64,000 bases of DNA. Origin: CAXBMB01 sp052078155 (GTDB lineage Bacteria > Pseudomonadota > Alphaproteobacteria > Kiloniellales > DSM-21159). The stretch lies in contig JBQJBP010000001.1 in assembly GCA_052078155.1 (NCBI GenBank), positions 496,001 to 560,000 of the forward strand. The letters are read 5' to 3'. Below are positions 18,971 through 27,808 of the stretch, one piece after another (the stretch's first letter is position 1; each line of letters begins with the position of its first letter). The position numbers and the translations under genes were made by a program. The notes beneath the pieces are model-generated. The model saw only the letters and a list, made by a program, of their open reading frames with translations, searched no databases and was not told the DNA's origin.

Positions 18971-19528
18971 ATGGCAGGAAGCGTTAACAAAGTGATCTTG
19001 GTGGGGAATCTGGGACGTGACCCGGAAATTCGTGCCATGCAAAGCGGCAGCCGGGTCTGCAATCTTTCCATCGCAACGTCTGAAAGCTGGCGTGACAAGA
19101 TGAGCGGCGAGCGCCGTGAAAAAACGGAATGGCACCGGGTGGTGGTGTTCAATGAGCCCCTTATCAAGGTCTGTGAACAGTACCTGCGCAAAGGATCCAA
19201 GCTCTACATTGAAGGGCAGATTGAAACCCGCAAGTATCAGGACCAGTCCGGTCAGGAGCGTTACACCACCGAAGTGGTCCTGCGGCCTTTCCGCGGTGAA
19301 CTGACCATGCTGGACGGCCGTGGTGAAGGCGGCGGTCAAGGCGGTGGTTACGGGGGCGGCCAGGGTGCTGGCGGCTATGGCGGTGACCAGGGCGGCGGTT
19401 ATGGAGGACCACAAGGCGGCGGTTATGGCGGCGGATCCGGAGGCGGCGGCCAGGGTGGCGGCGGCTACGGTGGTGGCCAGGGCGGCGGACAAGGCGGCGG
19501 CGATCTGGACGACGACATTCCTTTCTAA
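18971..19528 (+). CDS. ssb: single-stranded DNA-binding protein
   Basis: SSB coats single-stranded DNA during replication, repair and recombination. The 185-residue protein has the N-terminal OB fold (MAGSVNKVILVGNLGRDPEI and the WHRVVVFNEPL strand) in residues 1-110. A long Gly/Gln-rich disordered linker from about 117 to 175 is built of imperfect GGGYGG and GGGQGG units. The acidic tip ends in DDDIPF, which recruits partner proteins. The linker is coded by a GC-rich imperfect repeat at about 19320-19505 that could vary in length by slippage. It is followed by a strong bidirectional terminator. Confidence 0.97.
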   Translation: MAGSVNKVILVGNLGRDPEIRAMQSGSRVCNLSIATSESWRDKMSGERREKTEWHRVVVFNEPLIKVCEQYLRKGSKLYIEGQIETRKYQDQSGQERYTTEVVLRPFRGELTMLDGRGEGGGQGGGYGGGQGAGGYGGDQGGGYGGPQGGGYGGGSGGGGQGGGGYGGGQGGGQGGGDLDDDIPF

Positions 19529-19642
19529 GTCCTGCCTCATCCTCTAGAACATTGAAAAGAGGCAAATTCACGTTTCAAGCGTTATCACGTAGTGATTCCA
19601 CTTAAACCGATTTGACTCTGACAGCAGATGCGACAGAAAAAG

Positions 19643-19684
19643 AAAAACCGCCACAGCCGTTCCAGGCCGTGGCGGTTTTTTTGT
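19643..19684. terminator. bidirectional terminator between ssb and patatin gene
   Basis: Arms 19644-19655 and 19669-19680 form a 12-bp GC-rich stem flanked by an A run and a T run. It serves ssb on the plus strand and the patatin-like gene on the minus strand. Confidence 0.9.
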
Positions 19685-19732
19685 CCCCCGGGGACAGGCT
19701 CCAGTTAATACCAGTCCAGTTAATCCGGATTG

Positions 19733-20758
19733 TTACCAGTCGATGGTTGAGCGTTTGCCCACATCTGCCAGGTGACCAGCCAGGAAGCTGTCGGCGGCCT
19801 CTCTGCCTTTGTCCCGCAGGGCATAGAGCTGGGTTCGGTCAACCTCCACCATGCTTTCCCAGCCCTCCGTTTCCACGGTGCTTTCCGCGTTGATCATGTG
19901 CAGATGGGTCTGTTCCCAGGTCCCACCGGACAGATCACCCTGACTGCGCAGGGTTTCCAGCAAGCGAATGTGTGTCAGTTCGTTGCGCAGGTGGGAGGTG
20001 AAGGTCAGCTGATTGAGACGGGCGGCAATGGTGTCCATGGTTTTGGGCACGCCTTTCCCGCTCATGGGGGTAATCAGAACAAGCAGGGTATCAGGCGCTT
20101 CGCAGCCATAGACCAGCGGATAGATGGGCGGGTTGGCGCTGAAGCCGCCGTCCCAGTAATGGCGCTCTCCCACCTTGACGGCCTGATGCATCATAGGCAG
20201 GCAGCCGGATGCCAGCACCACGTCCAGGCTGGTTTCCATTTCGGTGAAGATGCGCGATTCGCCCGTTTCCACATCCGTGGCGTTGAGGAACAGTTTGATC
20301 TTGTCCTGGTTTTGAATCAGGTCAAAATCCAGCACACTGTCCAGGAGATCACGCAGCGGATTGATGTCGAAGGGGTTCAGCTGATAGGGCGAAAAGAGGC
20401 TGAGCACCCGATAGGACAATTGCTTCTGAAAATCGGCAAAGGTCTTCAGGGCCGGATTGGTTTTCAGCGTCTGCTCCAGCGGCTTCATGGGGTTCATGTC
20501 CGCCATGTCAGCCAGCTTCTCCCACACCAGGGCCAAAAGCCTGCGGGCTTCTTCCGGCCCGTCGCTGGCCAATCCCTGGGTCAGGGCGGCTGCGTTGATG
20601 GCGCCGGCGCTGGTGCCGACCACGCCCTCAAAGGCAAAGGCATCCTTTTCAAGCAGGCGATCGAGGACCCCCCAGGTAAAGGCGCCGTTGGCTCCCCCTC
20701 CCTGAAGTGCCAGATTCAGACAGGGTTTGGATTTGGCAGCCTTTGATTTCGGGGCCAT
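19733..20758 (-). CDS. patatin-like phospholipase
   Basis: Patatin-like enzymes are lipid acyl hydrolases using a Ser-Asp dyad. The 341-residue protein has the glycine-rich oxyanion loop GGGANGAF at about residues 20-27 and the nucleophile elbow GTSAG with Ser50. The Asp of the dyad is in WDGGFSANPP near residue 204. The basic N-terminal stretch (MAPKSKAAKSK) precedes the first strand and there is no signal peptide, so the protein is probably cytoplasmic or membrane-associated. The ATG is preceded by AAGAGG. The gene stands alone and shares its terminator with ssb. The physiological substrate is unknown. Confidence 0.92.
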   Translation of the reverse strand: MAPKSKAAKSKPCLNLALQGGGANGAFTWGVLDRLLEKDAFAFEGVVGTSAGAINAAALTQGLASDGPEEARRLLALVWEKLADMADMNPMKPLEQTLKTNPALKTFADFQKQLSYRVLSLFSPYQLNPFDINPLRDLLDSVLDFDLIQNQDKIKLFLNATDVETGESRIFTEMETSLDVVLASGCLPMMHQAVKVGERHYWDGGFSANPPIYPLVYGCEAPDTLLVLITPMSGKGVPKTMDTIAARLNQLTFTSHLRNELTHIRLLETLRSQGDLSGGTWEQTHLHMINAESTVETEGWESMVEVDRTQLYALRDKGREAADSFLAGHLADVGKRSTIDW

Positions 20759-20945
20759 GAATGCCTCTTTTCAATGTGGTGGCGAAAGACAAAAAATGGA
20801 GATCAATACGCCAGGCACGATCACGCAAAACGACCCTGCTTGTGAACTGATCAGCTGAGAAAAGGTGTTGGTTCCCGACTGTGGGCCCATGACGGGGGGC
20901 CCATAGGGAAAGCAAACAAGGGAGTGTCTAGCCTATTCTTGTGCC

Positions 20946-20975
20946 TTTAGGTAGTCAGGTTTTAGGTAGTCAGGT
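20946..20975. repeat. two tandem copies of a 15-bp unit
   Basis: A 15-base unit (TTTAGGTAGTCAGGT) is repeated exactly at 20946-20960 and 20961-20975, between the patatin and ElaA-like genes. Its role is unknown. Two tandem copies could be a regulator site or a simple slippage product. Confidence 0.6.
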
Positions 20976-21043
20976 TTGTGAATCCCTTGGGGGTGTGATC
21001 CTAAGGAGTGGTTCTGCTTGTGGTGATATTGGAGTTTGGTTGA

Positions 21044-21481
21044 ATGCAGGTGCAGTGGTGCGGGTTTTCTGACTTTTCCCTGGAGTCTCTTTATGGACTG
21101 ATGAAGTTGCGCCAGGACGTCTTTATCCTGGAGCAGCGCTCCTTCTACAGTGATCTGGATGGCCTTGATCAGCAGGCCCGTCATTTGCTGCTCTACCTGG
21201 AGCAAGATCTGGTCGGGGCCCTGCGCTTGATTGCTGAACAGGAAGGACTCGTGAAAATCAGCCGGGTGGTGATGGCCCGACAGGCCCGTGGCACAGGCCT
21301 GGGCAAGGTCATGATGCAGGCCGCTCTGGAGGAGGCTGAAAAGCGCTGGCCGGGCAGGCCCCAGTATCTCTCTTCCCAGGAGGTTCAGATCCCCTTTTAT
21401 CAGCGACTCGGCTTCCAGGCAGAAGGCGATCCTTACGATGATGGGGGAATTTCCCATCGCGACATGTGGCGAGGGCGATAG
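21044..21481 (+). CDS. elaA: GNAT family acetyltransferase, ElaA type
   Basis: The 145-residue protein is a single GNAT domain. It has the ElaA hallmarks LYGLMKLRQDVFILEQ near the N-terminus and YSDLDGLDQQARHL after it. The acetyl-CoA pyrophosphate loop is in RGTGLGKVMM, and the C-terminal FYQRLGFQAEGDPYDDGGISH segment closes the domain. It transfers acetyl from acetyl-CoA to an unknown substrate. A GGAG ribosome-binding site precedes the ATG. It reads towards gyrA but is separated by about 230 bases. Confidence 0.88.
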   Translation: MQVQWCGFSDFSLESLYGLMKLRQDVFILEQRSFYSDLDGLDQQARHLLLYLEQDLVGALRLIAEQEGLVKISRVVMARQARGTGLGKVMMQAALEEAEKRWPGRPQYLSSQEVQIPFYQRLGFQAEGDPYDDGGISHRDMWRGR

Positions 21482-21710
21482 AGGGCTGAAGGACCCCTTG
21501 TTAAGAGTATGAATTTGTTGTGAATTTTTTGTTCAACGGGTGTCTTGAACTGAAACGCCAAAAAGAAGTCTGAAAGCCTGCCTGAAAGGGGCAGGGATTG
21601 TTTGTTCTGGCGGGTGAATTTTGCTAGTTTCAACCTCCCTTCTGATGGGTCTTTTACGGACCCTTGGAGAGGGAAGATCTGATCCCTTCCAACGACTTCC
21701 GAGTAGCATT

Positions 21711-24698
21711 TTGAGCGACATCAACGATCCGAACAACGCCGGTCCGGAAATGCCTGAGAGCGCGGACCTTCCTGCTGTTTCAGCTGATGGTGCCGGTGGC
21801 CAGGATAATGGTGGCGGCGCTGGTGACGGCGGGGCGGCTGGTGCCGTTCCACCCATTGGTTCTGACATCTCCACGGTGACCATTGAGGAGGAGATGAAAC
21901 GCTCCTATCTCGATTACGCCATGAGTGTGATCGTCTCCCGTGCGTTGCCGGATGTTCGCGACGGTCTGAAACCGGTTCACCGGCGTATTCTCTACGCCAT
22001 GAAGGAAGTCGGCTACGACTGGAATCGTCCCTACCGTAAATCGGCCCGCATCGTCGGTGACGTCATGGGTAAATATCACCCCCATGGTGACTCCGCCATT
22101 TATGACTCCATGGTTCGCATGGCCCAGGATTTTTCCATGCGGCTGGAGCTGGTGGACGGTCAGGGCAACTTCGGGTCCATGGATGGCGACCCGGCAGCGG
22201 CCATGCGTTACACCGAAGCGCGTCTGGCCCGGGCTGCCAGTGAATCGCTGCTGGAAGACATCGACAAAGACACCATCGATTTCCAGCCCAACTACGACGA
22301 AAGCACCAAAGAACCCTCTGTTCTGCCAGCTCGTATTCCAAATCTGCTGGTCAACGGGGCCGGTGGTATCGCCGTGGGCATGGCAACCAACATTCCGCCC
22401 CATAACCTGGGGGAGGTGATCGACGCCTGTTGTGAGCTGGTGGACAATCCGGACGCCACGGTTGATGACCTGATGATGCATGTGAAGGGCCCGGACTTCC
22501 CGACCGGCGCTGTCATCATGGGTCGTTCCGGCATTGAATCAGCTCTGCGCACCGGGCGGGGGTCCGTCATCATGCGCGGACGGGTCGAGTTTGAAGAACG
22601 CTCTGGCGACCGTCAGGCCATCGTGATCACGGAAATCCCCTACCAGGTCAACAAGTCCAAGATGATGGAGCGCTTCGCCGAGGTGGTGCGTGAGAAAATC
22701 GTCGAGGGCATTTCTGAAATCCGGGATGAAACGGACCGGCACGGGGTTCGTGTGGTGGTTGAACTGAAGCGCGACGCCATGGCGGAAGTCGTGCTCAACC
22801 AGCTTTATCGTTACACCCAGCTGCAGACCTCCTTTGGGGTGAACATGCTGGCCATTAACGATGGCCGCCCGCAGTTGATGAACCTGCTGGATGTCATCAC
22901 AGCTTTCGTGAAGTTCCGCGAAGAGGTTATCACCCGCCGCACCATCTTTGAGCTGGGTAAAGCCCGCGACCGGGCCCATGTCTTGCTCGGCTTGGCGACC
23001 GCCGTTGCCAACATCGATGAAATGATCACTCTGATCCGCAATGCGCCGGATCCTCTGGTCGCCCGTGCCCAGTTGATGGAGCGGGACTGGCCTGCCGGTG
23101 ATGTGCGCGCACTGGTTGAACTGATCGCAGAGCCGGGCCATACCCTGAATGAAGACGGCACGTACCGTCTCTCCGAAGCTCAGGCCAAAGCCATCCTGGA
23201 TCTGCGCCTGCAACGACTGACGGGTCTGGAGCGCGACAAGATCGCCGATGAACTGGAAGGTCTGGCAGAGAAGATCCGCGAGTACCTGGCTCTTCTGGGA
23301 TCCCGCGAACTGCTGATGGAAAAACTGCGCGGTGAGCTGGTCGACATCAAAGAGCGTTTTGCTGACGCCCGTCGCAGTGAGATTCTGGACGTCGAGTTTG
23401 AGCACGATATCGAATCGCTCATTCCGCGCGAAGACATGGTGGTGACCGTCACCCACGGCGGCTACATCAAGCGGGTGCCTCTGTCGACTTACCGGGCCCA
23501 GAGGCGCGGCGGTAAAGGCCGGTCCGGCATGTCGACCAGAGATGAGGATTTCATCGGACGTCTGTTTGTCTGTGACACCCACACGCCAGTGCTCTTCTTC
23601 TCCTCGCGCGGCATGGTCTACAAGATGAAGGTCTACCGTCTGCCAGCAGGAACGCCTCAGTCCCGAGGCAAGGCACTGGTTAACCTCTTGCCGTTGCAGG
23701 AAAATGAGACCATTACGGCCTTCATGCCTCTGCCGGAGGATGAAAGCACCTGGGACGAGATGTTCGTCATGTTCGCGACCTCTGCCGGTAAGGTCCGTCG
23801 CAACAAGCTCTCCGACTTCACCCGCGTTTTTGCCAACGGCAAGATCGCCATGAAGCTGGAAGAAGAAGACGGCAAGCTGACCGATGTCTTTACCTGCACG
23901 GAAGACAATGACGTGCTGCTGGCGACAGCCAAAGGCAAAGCCATCCGCTTCCCGGTTGACAGCATTCGGGTTTTCGCCGGCCGCAATTCCGTTGGGGTCC
24001 GTGGCATCAAACTGGCTGCCGATGACCAGGTCATTTCCATGTCGATTCTCAAACATGTCGAAGCCGACAGCGAGGAACGGGCCACTTACCTGAGATTGGC
24101 CCAGGCTCAGCGTCGGGCTGAAAACGGTGAAGAAGGGGATGTTGCCGCGGCTATGGCAGATGCCACAGCCGAAGCGGATATGTCGCCGGAACGATTCGAG
24201 GAACTGGCAGCTCAAGAGGAAATGGTGCTGTCTGTATCCGATGATGGCTTTGGAAAGCGCACCTCCGCTTATGAGTACCGGATCACCGGACGCGGCGGGC
24301 AGGGCATTGGCAACCTGGATCTGAGCCGTGGCAAGAAAGACGCTGCAAAGGTGATTGCGGTCTTCCCGCTGGAGGAAGATGACCAGATCATGCTGGTGAC
24401 CGACGGTGGTCAGTTGATTCGAACGGCGGTGGATGAAATCCGTCGGGCCGGGCGCACCACCCGGGGCGTGACGCTGTTCCGCGTTGATTCGGCCGAGCGC
24501 ATTGTCTCTGTCGCACACGTTTCTGACCTGGCGGAAGAAGAGTTGGGCGAGGACGGCAACGGCGAGCAAAATGCCGCAGATTCTGACGACACGACGGCAG
24601 AAGCACAGGCGCAAACAAGCGACTCCGCTGCCTCTGACGCCTCCGATGCCAATAACGGTGACAATCCTTCTGTTGCCTCGCCAGAAGAAGACGGTTAA
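21711..24698 (+). CDS. gyrA: DNA gyrase subunit A
   Basis: GyrA cuts and rejoins DNA in the gyrase A2B2 complex that introduces negative supercoils. The catalytic tyrosine is in AMRYTEARL. The quinolone-determining region reads KYHPHGDSAIYDSM, with the susceptible-type Ser and Asp. The GyrA box QRRGGKG is in the C-terminal wrapping domain. An Ala/Glu-rich insertion (about 24085-24215) and an acidic Ala/Asp-rich tail are present, the insertion being typical of alphaproteobacteria. I chose the TTG at 21711 (MSDIND..., about 995 residues). An ATG at 21645 or a TTG at 21621 is also possible, but they add sequence unlike the family. A Gly-rich stretch of about 30 residues precedes the catalytic core. 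Confidence 0.93.
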   Translation: MSDINDPNNAGPEMPESADLPAVSADGAGGQDNGGGAGDGGAAGAVPPIGSDISTVTIEEEMKRSYLDYAMSVIVSRALPDVRDGLKPVHRRILYAMKEVGYDWNRPYRKSARIVGDVMGKYHPHGDSAIYDSMVRMAQDFSMRLELVDGQGNFGSMDGDPAAAMRYTEARLARAASESLLEDIDKDTIDFQPNYDESTKEPSVLPARIPNLLVNGAGGIAVGMATNIPPHNLGEVIDACCELVDNPDATVDDLMMHVKGPDFPTGAVIMGRSGIESALRTGRGSVIMRGRVEFEERSGDRQAIVITEIPYQVNKSKMMERFAEVVREKIVEGISEIRDETDRHGVRVVVELKRDAMAEVVLNQLYRYTQLQTSFGVNMLAINDGRPQLMNLLDVITAFVKFREEVITRRTIFELGKARDRAHVLLGLATAVANIDEMITLIRNAPDPLVARAQLMERDWPAGDVRALVELIAEPGHTLNEDGTYRLSEAQAKAILDLRLQRLTGLERDKIADELEGLAEKIREYLALLGSRELLMEKLRGELVDIKERFADARRSEILDVEFEHDIESLIPREDMVVTVTHGGYIKRVPLSTYRAQRRGGKGRSGMSTRDEDFIGRLFVCDTHTPVLFFSSRGMVYKMKVYRLPAGTPQSRGKALVNLLPLQENETITAFMPLPEDESTWDEMFVMFATSAGKVRRNKLSDFTRVFANGKIAMKLEEEDGKLTDVFTCTEDNDVLLATAKGKAIRFPVDSIRVFAGRNSVGVRGIKLAADDQVISMSILKHVEADSEERATYLRLAQAQRRAENGEEGDVAAAMADATAEADMSPERFEELAAQEEMVLSVSDDGFGKRTSAYEYRITGRGGQGIGNLDLSRGKKDAAKVIAVFPLEEDDQIMLVTDGGQLIRTAVDEIRRAGRTTRGVTLFRVDSAERIVSVAHVSDLAEEELGEDGNGEQNAADSDDTTAEAQAQTSDSAASDASDANNGDNPSVASPEEDG

Positions 24699-24886
24699 AT
24701 CCACTTTGGTTTCAAAGACAGGCGAACCCGCTGATTAAGAGTCAGCGGCTTCTGCCTGTCTGCAGCTTGTCAGCTGTTTTGGAACGTCAGAGGGGCACAG
24801 CAAACTGCTCTTTTGAAAAAGTTCAGCCGTTTTGAAAGGTGGCTGACCAGGAGAGGTTGGCAAGGTATCAGCAGGAGCAGCGGTCG

Positions 24887-25393
24887 ATGATTGGGGTGTA
24901 TCCCGGCACTTTTGATCCCATTACTCTGGGACATATGGACATTATTCAACGAGCCAGCCGGGTGGTTGACAAGTTGGTGATCGGCGTTGCGACCAACGCA
25001 GGTAAAGGCCCGCTTTTTTCTGTTGATGAACGGGTGGAGATGGTCCGCGACCAGCTGAAGATTCTGGATGCGGACATTGAGGTGCGCCCCTTTGATAACC
25101 TTCTGATGCACTTTGCCCAGTCGGTCGGGGCCCGTGTGATTGTGCGTGGCCTGCGCGCCGTTTCCGACTTTGAATATGAGTTCCAGATGGCCGGTATGAA
25201 CGCACGTCTGGAACCGGATATTGAAACGCTCTTTCTCATGGCCTCAGAACGGCATCAGTTCATTTCTTCGCGCTTTGTGAAGGAGATCGGACGCCTGGGC
25301 GGTGACATCACAACCTTTGTCTCGCCGGAGGTGAAAGAAATTGTGCTGGAGCGCTTTGCGGAAGAGCTGGCGGCTTTGTCTACAGGGGACTAA
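24887..25393 (+). CDS. coaD: phosphopantetheine adenylyltransferase
   Basis: CoaD adenylates 4'-phosphopantetheine to dephospho-CoA, the penultimate step of coenzyme A synthesis. The 168-residue protein begins MIGVYPGTFDPITLGHMDII, containing the TxGH nucleotidyl-transfer motif. It has the conserved VRGLRAVSDFEYEFQMAGMN segment and the ISSRFVKEIGRLGGD loop. I chose the ATG at 24887 because an AGGAG ribosome-binding site sits 9 bases before it and the N-terminus matches the family exactly; an upstream start would add 16 polar residues. It follows gyrA with a gap of 188 bases that contains only a weak hairpin near 24728-24748. Confidence 0.96.
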   Translation: MIGVYPGTFDPITLGHMDIIQRASRVVDKLVIGVATNAGKGPLFSVDERVEMVRDQLKILDADIEVRPFDNLLMHFAQSVGARVIVRGLRAVSDFEYEFQMAGMNARLEPDIETLFLMASERHQFISSRFVKEIGRLGGDITTFVSPEVKEIVLERFAEELAALSTGD

Positions 25394-25530
25394 TCGTCCA
25401 TTTTCCTGTATCCGTTAACATAATCTGAAAGAACCGCTCGCGAATGAGCGGCGCTTTCGCCATAAAAAGGGATTTGGAAACAAGGGCTTACTTTTTTTTC
25501 GCAGATTGTCATTTTCTGGTCATTCTGTGG

Positions 25531-25559
25531 TTGACCCATCCGGTCCTTAGCCCTATGTT
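25531..25559 (+). promoter_or_regulatory. sigma-70 type promoter of tRNA-Lys
   Basis: The hexamers TTGACC (25531-25536) and TATGTT (25554-25559) are separated by 17 bases, close to consensus. They lie about 47 bases before the mature tRNA-Lys 5' end. This is the clearest promoter in the window. Confidence 0.7.
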
Positions 25560-25605
25560 CCCGCCCGAACAAGAACGGTGCCTGGCACAACTTGTTCCCC
25601 GAAGT

Positions 25606-25681
25606 GGGCCCGTAGCTCAGTTGGTAGAGCAGCTGACTTTTAATCAGCGGGTCACAGGTTCGAATCCTGTCGGGCTCACCA
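25606..25681 (+). tRNA. tRNA-Lys (anticodon TTT)
   Basis: The 76-base cloverleaf includes an encoded CCA end. The acceptor arms GGGCCCG and CGGGCTC pair with one G-U. The D-loop is AGCTCAGTTGGTAGAGC, the anticodon loop CTTTTAA has TTT at positions 34-36, and the T-loop is GGTTCGAATCC. It reads Lys codons AAA and AAG and stands alone behind its own promoter. Confidence 0.97.
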
Positions 25682-25683
25682 TT

Positions 25684-25721
25684 CTTAAGCCTCCATGACC
25701 AGCCGGTTGTGGAGGCTTAAG
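25684..25721. repeat. 12-bp inverted repeat just after tRNA-Lys
   Basis: Arms 25684-25695 and 25710-25721 are perfectly complementary with a 14-base loop, two bases past the CCA end. There is no U tract, so it may guide 3' processing or act as a partial terminator. Confidence 0.6.
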
Positions 25722-25831
25722 TCGTTCTGGGGCAGGGAAAACTTCGTAAGAAGCGTCTTGCGCGTGATCCTAAATCGAAGGTCATCCTCCAACAGGTTGA
25801 AATGGGTCTCACGCTTCACGTGGGTTCACAG

Positions 25832-25863
25832 AGTGAGTCGACTTAGATCGGTCTCACTTTTTA
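25832..25863 (+). terminator. possible terminator downstream of tRNA-Lys
   Basis: A 6-bp stem (arms about 25832-25837 and 25853-25858) is followed by five T residues. The loop is long, so the call is weak. Confidence 0.35.
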
Positions 25864-26128
25864 GTCCCGGCTTCCTCCCATTTTTCTTTCCTTATGTGCT
25901 TTTTCGATCTGACTGATGTGATCCGGCAGATTCGACCGGGTGGGCCTGTGCTCTTTCGGAGTCCTTTGCCATGCATGGAGGGCCTGATGATCAGGTCGAT
26001 CGGATCTTTTCCGGACATGCGTGGGAGAATTTCCAGACAAAGGGACAAAATCATCCCGCAGCCTGTAGACAGAAAATCCTGATATAGGTACGTTGTTCAT
26101 AATTTCGCACATTAGAACGAGATACCGC

Positions 26129-27262
26129 ATGTCAGAACTACTGAGTGATCTGGAGGTGATCGATCGCATCTTCGATCATGCCGATGCCAAAACCACAGAC
26201 CTGGGGGATGAGGTCTGGAGGGAACCGATTGAGAGCTACATGAGCCAGGAACGTTTTGATGCGGAAATTGAAATTCTGCGCCGCGTTCCTGTTCCTTTCT
26301 GTCCGTCGAGCGCCCTGCCTGAAGCCGGGTCTTATGTCGCGCGCACAGCCGCTGGCACGCCCCTGGTGCTGGTCAGGGGCAAGGACGGGGTGGTGAGGGG
26401 CTTCCGCAACGCCTGTCGTCACCGGGGCATGCCGGTGGCAGAGGGCACCGGGTGCTCCCGAACGCTGGTTTGCCCCTATCATGCCTGGACCTATGGTTTG
26501 GATGGCAAACTGCTGCATGTGGCAGGTGATGAGGGCTTTCCGGGTTTGGACAAGGAAGCCCACGGCCTGAAGCCGGTGACGGTGGAAGAGCGGGGCGGAC
26601 TTGTGTTTGTCACCCAGGATGCCCCCTTGTCTGAAGGTGCTCTGGAGGATCTGCCCGAGTTGGTTCAGCCGGGACAGAAGGTATTCGACACCATTGAGTT
26701 TGAAGATGATGCCAACTGGAAGCTGTTGGCCGAGACCTCAATGGAGGGCTATCACATCAAGGCCCTGCACAAGACGTCATTCTATCCCTACGGCTATGAC
26801 AACCTGAACATTGTGGAGACCTATGGTCCCAACTCACGGATCATCTTTCCGTTCAAGCGGGTCGAAAAACTGCGGGACATTCCGCGGGAAGAGCGGCGCA
26901 TCGATGGCATGGTCACCGCCGTTTATCAGCTGTTCCCCAACACCCACATTTCCGTCCTGTCGAACCACTCTCTGTTGATCATCATGGAGCCTTTGTCGCC
27001 CACCAGAACCAAGTGGGTGATCTACCGAATGAGCAACCGGGATGACGACGGCACCAAGGCCAACGAAGACAAGACCAAGAAAGACGCCAAGTTTGTCGTC
27101 GATTCTGGTTTGAACGAAGACCGCGCGGCCGCCGTTGGCATTCAGTCAGCACTGGAAAGCAAAGCCAACAGTCACGTGACTTTCGGGCGGTATGAAAAGG
27201 CCATCGTCCATTTTCATCAGGGGCTGAGCAAGCACCTGGCGCTGATTACGAATCGCGCCTAG
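26129..27262 (+). CDS. Rieske-type aromatic ring-hydroxylating oxygenase, large subunit
   Basis: The 377-residue protein is a Rieske non-heme iron oxygenase alpha subunit. The [2Fe-2S] ligands are C96-x-H98 in CRHRG and C115-x2-H118 in CPYHAW. The mononuclear iron motif is EGYHIKALH at about residues 206-214. I chose the ATG at 26129; the frame is open for 12 codons upstream without a ribosome-binding site. No reductase, ferredoxin or small-subunit gene is adjacent, so its electron donor must be encoded elsewhere. The substrate (aromatic acid, betaine-like quaternary amine or other) cannot be assigned. A terminator follows. Confidence 0.88.
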   Translation: MSELLSDLEVIDRIFDHADAKTTDLGDEVWREPIESYMSQERFDAEIEILRRVPVPFCPSSALPEAGSYVARTAAGTPLVLVRGKDGVVRGFRNACRHRGMPVAEGTGCSRTLVCPYHAWTYGLDGKLLHVAGDEGFPGLDKEAHGLKPVTVEERGGLVFVTQDAPLSEGALEDLPELVQPGQKVFDTIEFEDDANWKLLAETSMEGYHIKALHKTSFYPYGYDNLNIVETYGPNSRIIFPFKRVEKLRDIPREERRIDGMVTAVYQLFPNTHISVLSNHSLLIIMEPLSPTRTKWVIYRMSNRDDDGTKANEDKTKKDAKFVVDSGLNEDRAAAVGIQSALESKANSHVTFGRYEKAIVHFHQGLSKHLALITNRA

Positions 27263-27286
27263 AGCAGGATCGGTTTTGAACAAGAA

Positions 27287-27324
27287 GAAGGCCCGGTTCC
27301 TATAGAGGGAATCGGGCCTTTTCT
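27287..27324. terminator. terminator between Rieske gene and thioredoxin gene
   Basis: Arms 27288-27300 and 27308-27320 form a 13-bp stem with one G-U pair, followed by a T run. A-rich sequence on the left means it may work in both directions for the convergent genes. Confidence 0.8.
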
Positions 27325-27379
27325 GTGCCATTCGCAGACTTTCGTCTGTCAAATCTCCTGCAATGAGGCAGACCTCTGC

Positions 27380-27778
27380 TTAGAGGCCTTTGTCCATCAA
27401 TTCCTTAATCTGGCCTTTGCTGGTGCCGGCAACAATGCGGCCCAGTTCCTGATCACCCTTCAGGAGAATCAGGGTGGAGCGGCGCGGAATGTTGTGAGCT
27501 TTGGTGATGTCGTGGCCGCGGTAGTCGTCCCAATCGACAGCAACAAAAACCATGGACTGGTCATAGGCCGGGTTTTCGGCTCTCAAGGCCTGGATCACCC
27601 TCTCCTGAGCTGCACAGGTGGAGCACCAGGCCGCTTTGTAATCCACAAAGACTGTTTTGCCGTCAGCCAGAGCCTTTTTGACCAGACCCGGTGTGTAGGT
27701 TTCCAGAGCGTGGCCCGGAGCAGCAGCTGCAAACATCAGCAGGGCCGTGATGGCAGCGAGGAACAAGCGGCGTTTCAT
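27380..27778 (-). CDS. periplasmic thioredoxin-family protein
   Basis: The 132-residue protein has a signal peptide (MKRRLFLAAITALLMFAAAAP, cleavage likely after GHA). A short thioredoxin fold follows, with the active site W51-CSTC-55 and the ArgSer-Thr loop IPRRSTLI where thioredoxins usually carry a cis-proline. I chose the ATG at 27778 rather than an upstream start because it gives a clean signal sequence. It lies 30 bases downstream of the ccdA-like gene on the same strand. Together they look like a membrane electron conduit and its periplasmic thiol-disulfide partner, as in DsbD split into two proteins. The client is unknown; cytochrome c maturation or oxidative repair are both possible. 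Confidence 0.85.
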   Translation of the reverse strand: MKRRLFLAAITALLMFAAAAPGHALETYTPGLVKKALADGKTVFVDYKAAWCSTCAAQERVIQALRAENPAYDQSMVFVAVDWDDYRGHDITKAHNIPRRSTLILLKGDQELGRIVAGTSKGQIKELMDKGL

Positions 27779-27808
27779 GGGACATCCTTTCAAAGCAGTG
27801 AAGCCAGT

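Larger units (their letters stand above)
25682..26128. other. region between tRNA-Lys and Rieske gene
   Basis: This 447-base gap holds a 12-bp perfect inverted repeat at 25684-25721 without a T tract and a weaker hairpin with a T run at 25832-25863. No gene is supported in between. Confidence 0.45.

Noticed and set aside
22539..24704. A 721-codon open frame antisense to gyrA
   Set aside because: It is fully overlapped by a certain gene and its translation shows no domain; it is a codon-bias shadow.
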